DNA from: a virus
Strand: one strand, 5' to 3'
DNA: 32,115 nucleotides
IMG/VR virus record: IMGVR_UViG_3300034073_001631
Coordinates: 1 to 32,115 of that record
The position numbers and the translations under genes are program-made. Positions 25,348 through 30,924 of this stretch are shown one piece after another. The notes beneath the pieces were generated by a model, which was not told the DNA's origin, did no database searches, and was given only the letters and a program-made list of their open reading frames with translations. Numbering within the stretch: position 1 is the stretch's first letter; each line of letters begins with the position of its first letter.

Positions 25348-25378
25348 CAAATTTAATAAATTTTTTATGAAAGACAAA
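25348..25378 (-). promoter_or_regulatory. Bacteroidota-type promoter before HNH-terminase operon
   Basis: On the minus strand, TTTG (25378-25375), a 19-nt spacer and TAAATTTG (25355-25348). This matches the Bacteroidota consensus TTTG-N19-TAnnTTTG exactly. Transcription would start around 25344-25341, next to or on the first ATG of the HNH gene, implying a leaderless or nearly leaderless late transcript. Confidence 0.7.
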
Positions 25379-25380
25379 AC

Positions 25381-25410
25381 TTTTGATATATAAATTATAT
25401 AAATTTTAAT
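25381..25410. other. AT-only stretch next to iteron-like repeats
   Basis: Thirty bases with one G and no C (TTTTGATATATAAATTATAT then AAATTTTAAT). It sits between the late promoter and the AAAGGCAA repeats. Such easily melted DNA beside iterons is typical of replication origins; it could also hold plus-strand promoter elements. It contains no coding sequence. Confidence 0.5.
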
Positions 25411-25412
25411 TC

Positions 25413-25476
25413 AAAGGCAATCAAAGGCAATTTCTGGCATAAATTAAAGGCAAATCAGTTGACAAATCATAGGCAA
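25413..25476 (+). repeat. Four iteron-like AWAGGCAA repeats
   Basis: The octamer AAAGGCAA occurs at 25413-25420, 25423-25430 and 25446-25453, and ATAGGCAA at 25469-25476, all in the same orientation, with start-to-start spacing of 10, 23 and 23 bp. The 23-bp spacing is close to two helical turns, so bound proteins would lie on one face. Candidate roles: terminase small-subunit binding sites of a cos region, replication iterons, or operators of the weak Cro/CI-like protein at 25838. Confidence 0.6.
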
Positions 25477-25759
25477 TCGACCTTATAGTCTGACGCACAA
25501 ATGGCACCAGGGACTATATTGTAACGCCCCACTGGGAGGATATATGACATAGGGCAGCAATGGTGTTAATACCAGACGAGTTGTGAGCATATAGGTGACT
25601 TAGAAATCATCTTAAAGTAGGTCTGGCGACTATATTGACTAAGTGATATAGTTAAAATCCGATGGGGCTAATTGGTCGACGGCAAGCAATTGACGGCATT
25701 TATGTTAAACAGAGGATTTTAGATGACGGCCTAAGGATGGTCGTGTCTAAAATCCTCTG
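25435..25759 (+). ncRNA. Candidate large structured non-coding RNA
   Basis: Gene-free, with a visibly higher GC content than its surroundings. Hand folding of the plus strand gives nested helices: P1 25435-25444 with 25698-25707 (10 bp, two G-U); P2 25477-25482 with 25674-25679; P3 25484-25490 with 25512-25518; P4 25526-25531 with 25663-25668; P5 25572-25577 with 25621-25626; P6 25628-25635 with 25646-25653 (one G-U). P7 is a 14-bp perfect stem (25710-25723 with 25746-25759) capped by a 6-bp stem. The G-U pairs become A-C mismatches on the minus strand, favouring a plus-strand RNA. The short long-range helices could be chance; P7 is solid. No known class was recognised. A packaging-site DNA structure is the alternative. 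Confidence 0.5.
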
Positions 25760-25810
25760 AAACTTTTAATCTCTGGCAAACATTTTGGATATATCAGATC
25801 GGTCTAGATG

Positions 25811-25840
25811 TGATTTCACACACCAAAAGTGTGAAATTCA
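25811..25840. other. Inverted repeat at end of 92-aa gene
   Basis: GATTTCACAC and GTGTGAAATTC form a strong hairpin (9 bp plus bulge) with a short AC-rich loop, covering the stop codon of the gene at 25838. No T-run follows on either strand, so it is not a standard terminator. It could be an operator or an RNA-stabilising 3' hairpin. Confidence 0.5.
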
Positions 25841-26116
25841 CAAATAAATTCGATTCCAGAGGTCTTCATATTCAACTTTGAATGCCTTTGCCATAGTCGT
25901 TAAAAGGGGCTCTGATATGTGAAACTGACCATTAGATTGCAGAAATCCTTTTAATTTGCCAATATAATATGGTGAAATCCAACCCTCTTTATACATCACT
26001 AGACCAGATTTAATGACAAATGGTGGATATAAATCACACCTGATGATTTTTAGATGTGATTTAGAAATTCTAATTAGACACACATAGTGCCAATTTTTCT
26101 TTTTCTTTTTATTCAT
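25838..26116 (-). CDS. Small basic protein, weakly Cro/CI-like (92 aa)
   Basis: Not firmly recognised. It begins with a Lys run (NKKKKKNWHY). The second half (ISPYYIGKLKGFLQSNGQFH, ISEPLLTTMAKAFKVEYEDL) has the shape of the latter part of an XRE/Cro-type helix-turn-helix domain: a recognition-like segment, then a helix with a PLLTTMAKAFKV pattern like the usual LxxIAxAL.V. The first helices are not obvious, so the match may be false. It is the last gene before the non-coding control region, a fitting place for a regulator binding there. A hairpin overlaps its stop codon, and a weak terminator precedes it. Confidence 0.5.
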   Translation of the reverse strand: MNKKKKKNWHYVCLIRISKSHLKIIRCDLYPPFVIKSGLVMYKEGWISPYYIGKLKGFLQSNGQFHISEPLLTTMAKAFKVEYEDLWNRIYL

Positions 26117-26135
26117 TTTTATTTAACATTAGAAA

Positions 26136-26161
26136 AGGTGCCTAAATCTAATTAGACACCT
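26136..26161 (-). terminator. Probable terminator after membrane-anchored protein gene
   Basis: On the minus strand AGGTGTCT pairs with AGGCACCT (8 bp, one G-U) across a 10-nt loop, followed by TTTCT. The T-run is short, so termination may be partial. Immediately upstream (26187-26164) GACC/GGTC and CGCATT/AATGCG can form interleaved pairs, as in a pseudoknot. Confidence 0.5.
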
Positions 26162-26196
26162 CTCGCATTATGACCACAAATGCGGTCTCTTTTAAT

Positions 26197-26511
26197 TTAT
26201 TTTCGATAGTGACCTGAAACAAAAGTGCCATCTTTGCGTGTGTAACCTCTGACCCAGTGGCCACCACCACCAGATGATGCACTATCAGATGACCAATATT
26301 TTTCGATATTAATTTGTGTTAATGAATCTGCCACTCTGGTGCTGTCTTTAACAAATGCTGATCTGATAGAATCTGCTCTGTGTGTTGAATCGATTTCAAT
26401 TAGGGTTTGTCGATATTCACTTTGCATATCTTGAAACATTGGTCGATAGATGAATATTGCCATTGCGGTTAGAATTGTGGCGCCAATTAGGATTTTTTTA
26501 GTCTTTGTCAT
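26197..26511 (-). CDS. Membrane-anchored small protein with GYTRKDGT motif (104 aa)
   Basis: A single N-terminal membrane anchor (residues 6-24, KILIGATILTAMAIFIY, after a basic MTKTKK start) is followed by a polar helix rich in Asp, Ser and Arg (residues 30-75). A Gly run and the terminal motif HWVRGYTRKDGTFVSGHYRK end the protein; this terminal motif is found on many exported bacterial proteins. The anchor lacks a lipobox Cys. The topology (anchor plus periplasmic helix) would allow a role in superinfection exclusion or as a spanin-like lysis protein. There is no direct evidence. It lies downstream of two small genes with their own promoters. Confidence 0.6.
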   Translation of the reverse strand: MTKTKKILIGATILTAMAIFIYRPMFQDMQSEYRQTLIEIDSTHRADSIRSAFVKDSTRVADSLTQINIEKYWSSDSASSGGGGHWVRGYTRKDGTFVSGHYRK

Positions 26512-26540
26512 TTTATTTGATTTTATAGGTGTTTATAGAT

Positions 26541-26792
26541 TTATTTGAATTCGTTGTATAAAATATAGTCAGCCGTTTCATTGATAGGCTCTAACTCGAC
26601 ATTGCCATTGTCATCAATGACAATTTTATAGTCATTCAACATCACAGACAACCAGTCAGACGGTGTCATATGATTCATATCTGGATTTGACATAGTCATA
26701 ATTTGAATAAAGTTGTCACATATGAATTGTGCCAATTTGTTGTCACCTGTTGCTTCACAAGTTGCTAAGAATTGATTTGTTGAAATTGTCAT
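26541..26792 (-). CDS. Hypothetical small acidic protein (83 aa)
   Basis: No family recognised. It is acidic, with an N-terminal helix (NQFLATCEATGDNKLAQFIC), a central SNPDMNHMTPSDWLSVMLND and an acidic C-terminus (IDDNGNVELEPINETADYIL). It may be a distant relative of the 73-aa protein at 26873: both start MTIxxxQF, have a similar middle (NPDMNHMTPSDW against YPGVDANNLSKDQY), and lie behind near-duplicate promoter regions. It is probably an early gene aimed at a host protein. Confidence 0.55.
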   Translation of the reverse strand: MTISTNQFLATCEATGDNKLAQFICDNFIQIMTMSNPDMNHMTPSDWLSVMLNDYKIVIDDNGNVELEPINETADYILYNEFK

Positions 26793-26821
26793 TGTTTTTT
26801 GTTTTAGTGATTAATTATATA

Positions 26822-26852
26822 CAAATATACGGATTTATTTTTAACTGCCAAA
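26822..26852 (-). promoter_or_regulatory. Bacteroidota-type promoter of 83-aa gene
   Basis: On the minus strand, TTTG (26852-26849), a 19-nt spacer and TATATTTG (26829-26822), an exact TTTG-N19-TAnnTTTG match. Predicted start about 26817, leader about 25 nt. A TGAAACTTTTTTT block (plus strand, 26859-26871) lies just upstream. Confidence 0.75.
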
Positions 26853-26872
26853 TATTTTTGAAACTTTTTTTA

Positions 26873-27094
26873 TTAATTTTTTGGGATGACAACATATGCG
26901 CCGGTGAATTGCTTTTCAATTGTGAAATTGTCAATGATATATTGAAACATCATTTTATATTGGTCTTTTGATAGGTTGTTTGCATCGACACCAGGATAGT
27001 TAATGTCTAACACGGTTTGAATTGCAGAATGCATAATATTTGAAATTAAAGTTTCTGAATTCTTTTTGTCTTTGATGAATTGTAAGATGGTCAT
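26873..27094 (-). CDS. Hypothetical small protein (73 aa)
   Basis: No family recognised. A mostly helical protein: MTILQFIKDKKNSETLISNI, then DINYPGVDANNLSKDQYKMM and a C-terminal GAYVVIPKN. It may be a diverged paralogue of the 83-aa protein downstream, since the promoter regions of the two genes match at 39 of 50 aligned positions without gaps. It is divergent from the methyltransferase gene across a 100-bp promoter region. Confidence 0.55.
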   Translation of the reverse strand: MTILQFIKDKKNSETLISNIMHSAIQTVLDINYPGVDANNLSKDQYKMMFQYIIDNFTIEKQFTGAYVVIPKN

Positions 27095-27123
27095 TGTCTT
27101 TATTGTTAGTTGTTAATTATACA

Positions 27124-27131
27124 CAAATATA
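27124..27131 (-). promoter_or_regulatory. -7 element of 73-aa gene promoter (duplicated promoter region)
   Basis: TATATTTG on the minus strand, an exact TAnnTTTG -7 element. The expected TTTG at -33 is not intact at N19, so activity may be lower or the upstream TGAAACTTTTTTT block (plus strand, 27161-27173) may compensate. The 50 bp at 27124-27173 align without gaps to 26822-26871. Confidence 0.55.
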
Positions 27132-27160
27132 CAACTTTATTTTAAACTGACCGCATCTTT

Positions 27161-27189
27161 TGAAACTTTTTTTGAAAAAAAAATATAAA
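27161..27189 (+). repeat. 29-bp direct repeat, left copy, flanking methyltransferase gene
   Basis: TGAAAC, seven T, G, nine A, TATAAA. The identical 29 bp occur at 27859-27887, so the two copies bracket the methyltransferase gene. The first 13 bases occur a third time at 26859-26871. Long T and A tracts suggest bent DNA or UP-like promoter elements. Confidence 0.85.
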
Positions 27190-27194
27190 TATTT

Positions 27195-27854
27195 GTGTTT
27201 AGTTACTTTGGCAGAAAGAAAAAAATTGGTCATTTATATCCGAAACCTGAATTTGAAACCATTATAGAGCCGTTTGCTGGCGCCGCATTTTATTCATTGA
27301 CTGGTGACAATTGGCAAAAAAATGTGATTTTGACTGATTTAAATGATGATATTTATAGGATTTGGTCTTATTTAATTAGGTCAAATGAATCTGATATAGA
27401 AAAATTGCCAAATCTTTATAGAGGTTGCAAAATTAAAGATTTGGATGTTGATGACGACGCAAAAATTTTGTTAGGATTTTGTTGTAGTCTGGCACCAGGC
27501 AAACGCAAATATACAACAACAGAATGGGCTGCAAAAGCATGGCCTAGAAATAAAGCATTTATTAAATCAAATATACATAAAGTGAAACACTGGTCTATAT
27601 TTCATAAAAGTTACAATGAATTAGAAAATATAGAAGCCACATGGTTCATTGATCCACCATATAAAATCGGTGGCAAAGAATATAAATATCACAACATCGA
27701 CTATAATTCACTTTCAAATTGGTGCTTAGAAAGAAAAGGTCAAATAATTGTCTGTGAAAATTCTAATGGTGGTGACTGGTTGCCATTTAGACCACTATGT
27801 GATTTGCGTACAACCAGCAATTCTATAACAAAAGAATTAATTTATACAAATTGA
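27195..27854 (+). CDS. DNA adenine methyltransferase, D12 class (219 aa)
   Basis: Transfers methyl groups to adenine N6 in DNA. Motif order is that of D12-class enzymes: an N-terminal FSYFGRKKKIGHLYP block, the SAM-binding EPFAGA (residues 25-30), DLND (48-51) and the catalytic DPPY (153-156, in WFIDPPYKIGG). At 219 residues it is shorter than typical Dam (about 270), with a reduced target-recognition region, so GATC specificity cannot be assumed. GATC is not obviously avoided in the genome. The start is GTG at 27195, because the family's opening block begins there. It is the only plus-strand gene in this region, lies between 29-bp direct repeats and ends in its own terminator: an accessory cassette, probably for protection from restriction. 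Confidence 0.88.
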   Translation: MFSYFGRKKKIGHLYPKPEFETIIEPFAGAAFYSLTGDNWQKNVILTDLNDDIYRIWSYLIRSNESDIEKLPNLYRGCKIKDLDVDDDAKILLGFCCSLAPGKRKYTTTEWAAKAWPRNKAFIKSNIHKVKHWSIFHKSYNELENIEATWFIDPPYKIGGKEYKYHNIDYNSLSNWCLERKGQIIVCENSNGGDWLPFRPLCDLRTTSNSITKELIYTN

Positions 27855-27858
27855 AAAT

Positions 27859-27887
27859 GAAACTTTTTTTGAAAAAAAAATATAAAA
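27859..27887 (+). repeat. 29-bp direct repeat, right copy, flanking methyltransferase gene
   Basis: Identical to 27161-27189, starting four bases after the methyltransferase stop. Together the copies bound a 669-bp interval, as expected for insertion or loss by recombination between them. Confidence 0.85.
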
Positions 27888-27919
27888 TATATTAGTTGTC
27901 GTTACATAATATAGAAAAG

Positions 27920-27946
27920 AGGTCACCAGTTAGGTGGCCTTTTTTT
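27920..27946 (+). terminator. Rho-independent terminator of methyltransferase gene
   Basis: AGGTCACC pairs with GGTGGCCT (8 bp, one G-U on the plus strand) across the loop AGTTA, followed by seven T. It overlaps the stop codon of the convergent GIY-YIG gene. The G-U pair becomes a mismatch on the minus strand, so it works best for plus-strand transcripts. Confidence 0.85.
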
Positions 27947-28277
27947 ATACATCAGAAATCCTCGGCACTTTTTGCCACAGGTCACCATTTAGAAAATGGT
28001 CATTTAGAATCAACAGACATTCCCACCTTTTTGCCTCGACTTTGTCTGTGAATTGTCGATTTTCAGTTAGAGTTATAGATTTGATGTGTGGATATTCAAC
28101 TCTAATTTTATTATAGAGGTCTTTTTTATAGTCAGTCTTAAAGCAAAGTCTGTTGTGTTGCTTTTGTCTTAGTGGCAGATTTTTTGTATATCCGACATAT
28201 CTAACAACACCATCTATCCAAATTTCATAGACTGAATAAATTTCTTTATTTTTATATTTTTTTTGTGGCATATTCAC
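27945..28277 (-). CDS. GIY-YIG nuclease, short form (110 aa)
   Basis: The nuclease signature appears as YSVYEIW (residues 14-20) and RYVGYTKNL (26-34), followed by the Arg/His helix PLRQKQHNRL (Arg37, His41) and a downstream Glu in DKVEAKRWECLLI (Glu81). The domain is nearly the whole protein, with no separate DNA-binding module, so it may be a minimal nuclease or a Slx1-like domain protein. It overlaps the 78-aa gene by 26 bp and converges on the methyltransferase. The first Met could also be Met3. The presence of two GIY-YIG genes within 1.1 kb suggests homing activity here. Confidence 0.75.
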   Translation of the reverse strand: MNMPQKKYKNKEIYSVYEIWIDGVVRYVGYTKNLPLRQKQHNRLCFKTDYKKDLYNKIRVEYPHIKSITLTENRQFTDKVEAKRWECLLILNDHFLNGDLWQKVPRISDV

Positions 28278-28488
28278 CTTTTTTTATGTCGTACCAGGTC
28301 ACTAATTTTGACCAGACACGCTGTCGGCAACCACCACAACTTTTTGAATATTCAGGTCTATCCTGAAAAATTCGATTATGTATGTTGAAAAGTTGTGTGA
28401 TGGTTTCAGCAGGCACTCTTTCATATTCACGGCCGATCCAGTGCAACATCAGTGGCTCTAATTCTAAAAATATATCTTTTTCAGTCAT
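28252..28488 (-). CDS. Small CxxC protein (78 aa)
   Basis: No named family. A helical N-terminus (TEKDIFLELEPLMLHWIG, then ITQLFNIHNRIF) is followed by the conserved-looking block SCGGCRQRVWSKLVTWYDIK. Small proteins ending CGGCRxRVWxKL occur in many Bacteroidota phages. The two cysteines could bind metal with a partner. The gene is enclosed by two GIY-YIG nuclease genes: the upstream one ends three bases before it, and the downstream one overlaps its end. Confidence 0.6.
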   Translation of the reverse strand: MTEKDIFLELEPLMLHWIGREYERVPAETITQLFNIHNRIFQDRPEYSKSCGGCRQRVWSKLVTWYDIKKGEYATKKI

Positions 28489-28491
28489 AAT

Positions 28492-28983
28492 TTATTTATT
28501 TAATTTTTGTTTGATGAACCTTTTATTATGATCAACAAATCCATTTTTATGCCGATTTTTTGCTGCACATGAGTAACAGAATTGCGAATCTCTGTAAATT
28601 TCAACGCCGCAGTGGCAAAAGTTGATTTTATATTTTTTTTCTTGCCAATTAGGATTTTTTTCATCAGATATATCTCTGCCTGATGCCTTTTTTTCGATAT
28701 TCAAAATATTTTCAGACCAATATTTTTTCAAATAATTTGTTTCAATTTTTTTCAATTCTTTTGACGACAAGCCAACCGTTTCTTTTAATATCTGTACCTC
28801 TAAATCATGCCAATTGCAATTATAATTTATAGTTTTATAATATTTTGTACCTGGGTTAAAATAAGTCTTATGTTGCCTAAATCTGCCATATAAATCTATA
28901 CTAGATCCTATGTAGAATTTGCCATCAGGTTGTGTTATTAAATAGACACCCTGTTTATTTTTGAAATCAGTTGGAATTATCAT
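28492..28983 (-). CDS. GIY-YIG homing endonuclease with zinc finger tail (163 aa)
   Basis: GIY-YIG core: QGVYLITQ (GVY at 12-14), KFYIGSSIDLYGRFRQHKT (YIG at 24-26, Arg34) and a catalytic Glu in LKKIETNYLKKYW (Glu81). Residues 105-115 (ISDEKNPNWQ) resemble the start of a NUMOD3 DNA-binding motif. A zinc-finger-like tail follows (CHCG at 123-126, CYSC at 136-139). This is the layout of free-standing phage homing endonucleases of the Seg type. Its ATG overlaps the stop of the membrane-protein gene by four bases. Its Lys/Asn/Ile content is high compared with the structural genes. Confidence 0.85.
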   Translation of the reverse strand: MIIPTDFKNKQGVYLITQPDGKFYIGSSIDLYGRFRQHKTYFNPGTKYYKTINYNCNWHDLEVQILKETVGLSSKELKKIETNYLKKYWSENILNIEKKASGRDISDEKNPNWQEKKYKINFCHCGVEIYRDSQFCYSCAAKNRHKNGFVDHNKRFIKQKLNK

Positions 28984-29246
28984 AATAAAGTTCCAGTATT
29001 TAATTTTCTGGATATAAATTCTGCCAAAATAGCACAGATACTGGCGCCTAATATATCAAAATTATAATTTAATATCAAATTGTACCAGAAATATATGTGA
29101 AAAGTCGAGCACATACAGCAATTTATTAACCTATAAAAAAAATCTTCTCTTTTATACATCATTCTTAATCTGATTGTTGGCTCTGAATTGATCCAAAGAG
29201 CGCCTATACACGCAAAAGCAATTATGTTAAATAAAGTTGTCATCAT
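28980..29246 (-). CDS. Small membrane protein with CCMCSTF motif (88 aa)
   Basis: A hydrophobic N-terminus (TLFNIIAFACIGALWI, residues 4-19), a loop with RLINCCMCSTFHIYFWYN (residues 39-56), then a second hydrophobic stretch (ILGASICAILAEFIS) near the C-terminus. This resembles small phage membrane proteins with a CxxCxxFW-like segment whose role is unknown. It overlaps the sigma-like gene by 20 bp and the GIY-YIG gene by 4 bp, so the three are one translational unit. Confidence 0.55.
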   Translation of the reverse strand: MMTTLFNIIAFACIGALWINSEPTIRLRMMYKREDFFYRLINCCMCSTFHIYFWYNLILNYNFDILGASICAILAEFISRKLNTGTLL

Positions 29247-29841
29247 CTAATATTGTTTTAATTTTTAATTTAACTTTTTGCAAAATCGACCAGACTGCTG
29301 AAAGTGGCAATCTGGTCTTTTCTGCAATTTGACGCAAACTTAGACTTTGCTGGATATACATATTAATAAAAATCTTTTCACTATCATCTAACTTTTCTTT
29401 AATGACTAATTTAATTTTCATAATTTTTTGAATTTCTAAATCAGACCATTGTCTTTGCCAGTCTAAAATGACTTTTGCCATTTGACCTAATTCACCAATT
29501 TCGGCCGACAATTCAATTTCATTTTGACTTTCTAAATCATCAATATTGTTAGTTGCTTTTTCAACGGTGTCATCTAATTCACCTAAATCAATTTTGCCTA
29601 AGTTAGAATCTAAATTCAAATTAGACCTGCGCCATTTGACTTGATTTTTCATCCATATTTGACAGAATTTCATTTGACCATCGTGGTCTGTGATATTTTG
29701 AATTTTTGTGAAATCTCGATTTATATAAAGAGTTAGATGACTAATTAGTGCCGCTGGATCTTTTGGATTTCTGGCCTTTGCCATACGCCATAATTTGTCA
29801 TAATTTTTTATTAACCAAACCTCTGCAACTTTATTTGTCAA
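29227..29841 (-). CDS. RNA polymerase sigma factor-like protein (204 aa)
   Basis: The C-terminal helix-turn-helix (residues 163-192: QQSLSLRQIAEKTRLPLSAV, WSILQKVKLKIK) matches sigma-70 region 4. The N-terminal part (WLIKNYDKLWRMAKARNP, then AALISHLTLYI and GQMKFCQIWMKNQVKW) is compatible with a reduced region 2. The linker (residues 80-118) is acidic. Proteins like this occur in many Bacteroidota phages. It could redirect host polymerase to late promoters, for example the non-Bacteroidota-type elements before capsid and other late genes; that link is inference. It overlaps the zinc-finger gene by 11 bp and the membrane-protein gene by 20 bp. Confidence 0.65.
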   Translation of the reverse strand: MTNKVAEVWLIKNYDKLWRMAKARNPKDPAALISHLTLYINRDFTKIQNITDHDGQMKFCQIWMKNQVKWRRSNLNLDSNLGKIDLGELDDTVEKATNNIDDLESQNEIELSAEIGELGQMAKVILDWQRQWSDLEIQKIMKIKLVIKEKLDDSEKIFINMYIQQSLSLRQIAEKTRLPLSAVWSILQKVKLKIKTILDDDNFI

Positions 29842-30229
29842 TTAGATTTTCTAATTTTTTATGTCTAAAATGCAGACTGATATAAAGGATGCGGAGCATT
29901 TTGCGCCATTGTGTGTCAGTTGAATATGATCCATAGGCATCATGCTTATTAGTTACGGTCATCCAGATATGTGCAATCATTAGGATTTCTAAGGCTTCGA
30001 TTTTGTCTAATTTATAGAGACACCACAAATATGTGATTTCTTTTTTGTATATCTTAGGTGACATCACCCACGAGCCCATTTTGCCAATTAGACTAGTTTC
30101 ATTATATCCCCACTTTTTTTCACGATTTTCTTTTTCAGAAACTTGACAGGTTTGACAGGTGTCTATCCATTTGAATTTAGATAGATATTTGTCACCACAA
30201 CTCTTACATCTTTTTGATTTAGACATCAC
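29831..30229 (-). CDS. Zinc-finger-containing small protein (132 aa)
   Basis: Two CxxC pairs near the N-terminus (KRCKSCGDKYLSKFKWIDTC, then QTCQ) form a probable zinc ribbon (Cys8, Cys11, Cys25, Cys28). The rest is helical and Trp/Tyr-rich (YLWCLYKLDKIEALEILMIA, then WRKMLRILYISLHFRHKKL). No named family was recognised. Its 3' end overlaps the sigma-like gene by 11 bp, so the two are probably co-translated and may work together, for instance in transcription control. A terminator-like hairpin precedes it. Confidence 0.55.
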   Translation of the reverse strand: MMSKSKRCKSCGDKYLSKFKWIDTCQTCQVSEKENREKKWGYNETSLIGKMGSWVMSPKIYKKEITYLWCLYKLDKIEALEILMIAHIWMTVTNKHDAYGSYSTDTQWRKMLRILYISLHFRHKKLENLIDK

Positions 30230-30248
30230 TGAATTATATATTCAAAAG

Positions 30249-30310
30249 AAAGAGGCCCCTTTATAAAGCAGATATGGAATTTATATTAAAGACAACGGCG
30301 GGGCCTCTTT
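30249..30310 (-). terminator. Probable terminator after 74-aa gene
   Basis: AAAGAGGCCCC pairs with GGGGCCTCTTT (11 bp) across a 40-nt loop. The loop contains an internal palindrome, CTTTATAAAG. On the minus strand the stem is followed by CTTTTGAA. The long loop weakens the call. It lies in the 115-bp gap between the 74-aa and zinc-finger genes and may separate the first early unit from the sigma unit. Confidence 0.5.
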
Positions 30311-30344
30311 TGATTTATAGTGGTTAATTTTAATTTAGTTGTCA

Positions 30345-30569
30345 TCAATATCGAGTATAGAAACCCGAAACTTTCTTAAAGTCACTTTGCCACTCGATTT
30401 CTGTGATATTAGATTTAGAATCCGAATATCTTTTTTCTAATGGCTTTAACTGATCTATTTGCCACTGCAAAAGACACTCTGTGGTGGCGTTTCTAATGCA
30501 GCGTAACATAAATTGTCTATCACTATCTGAAATTGTCTTAGAATCAATATTTTTATTATATTTTTTCAT
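30345..30569 (-). CDS. Hypothetical small protein (74 aa)
   Basis: No family recognised. Helical and charged: KNIDSKTISDSDRQFMLRCI, then ECLLQWQIDQLKPLEKRY, with a C-terminal VSGFYTRY. Its ATG overlaps the TGA of the 44-aa ORF upstream (ATGA), so it is the third member of a chain of translationally coupled early genes. A terminator-like hairpin follows. Confidence 0.5.
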   Translation of the reverse strand: MKKYNKNIDSKTISDSDRQFMLRCIRNATTECLLQWQIDQLKPLEKRYSDSKSNITEIEWQSDFKKVSGFYTRY

Positions 30570-30700
30570 TTTTTATTTATTAAAAAGCATTGCCCGTTAT
30601 TATATTTATTGCATAATCTATCATAAAATTGGCTTTCAGTGCGAGCATCAATTTTTTTTAATTCTTTTCTAACTATAATTTTTATTAACCAATTAATCAT
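30566..30700 (-). CDS. Very small protein coupled by ATGA overlaps (44 aa)
   Basis: A 44-codon ORF, ATG at 30700-30698 and TGA at 30568-30566. Its start overlaps the stop of the 75-aa gene (ATGA at 30700-30697), and its stop overlaps the start of the 74-aa gene (ATGA at 30569-30566). Exact overlaps at both ends are strong evidence of translation. The protein starts MINWLIKIIVRKELKKIDAR, is basic, has two Cys, and ends NNGQCFLINKK. The function is unknown; the amphipathic start could associate with membrane. Confidence 0.65.
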   Translation of the reverse strand: MINWLIKIIVRKELKKIDARTESQFYDRLCNKYNNGQCFLINKK

Positions 30701-30924
30701 TTTTTATTTATTAATATGTCATTCAACTTTAATTGTCTAATTTCATCAACTGGCTCGGATTTTAATTCACTAATTTCTAATATCGGTTTGCCATCAATAT
30801 CTTTTAATTTAATGACCCTAAAAAGTTTCATTTTGCAGTCGCCTAATTTGACTAAAATTCTTTGATAGACTATATCGTCATTTTGATATAAAGTCTTTAT
30901 ACGGCAACTGCGACTATTAGACAC
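30697..30924 (-). CDS. Hypothetical small basic protein (75 aa)
   Basis: No family recognised. Two halves: a basic N-terminus (SNSRSCRIKTLYQNDDIV) and a beta/alpha segment (MKLFRVIKLKDIDGKPILEI). It overlaps the 86-aa gene by 8 bp upstream and the 44-aa ORF by 4 bp downstream. It is probably an early gene. Confidence 0.5.
   Translation of the reverse strand: MSNSRSCRIKTLYQNDDIVYQRILVKLGDCKMKLFRVIKLKDIDGKPILEISELKSEPVDEIRQLKLNDILINKK

Noticed and set aside
25458-25489. Plus-strand TTGACA ... TATAGT as a promoter for the structured RNA
   Set aside because: The 19-nt spacer is long, the element lies inside the proposed RNA, and the Bacteroidota consensus is not met; not listed as a feature.
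25484-25655. Possible group I intron core (GACTATA and GATATAGTT resemble the R and S elements)
   Set aside because: The P and Q elements are missing, no split gene flanks it on the plus strand, and simple local hairpins explain the same bases.
25661-25860. Possible tmRNA: GGGGCTAATTGGTCGAC resembles a tmRNA 5' end, and TTCGATTCC at about 25850 resembles a T loop
   Set aside because: The T-arm stem does not pair, no acceptor complement to GGGGCTA follows, no tag-peptide frame fits, and the T-loop-like bases lie inside the 92-aa coding frame.
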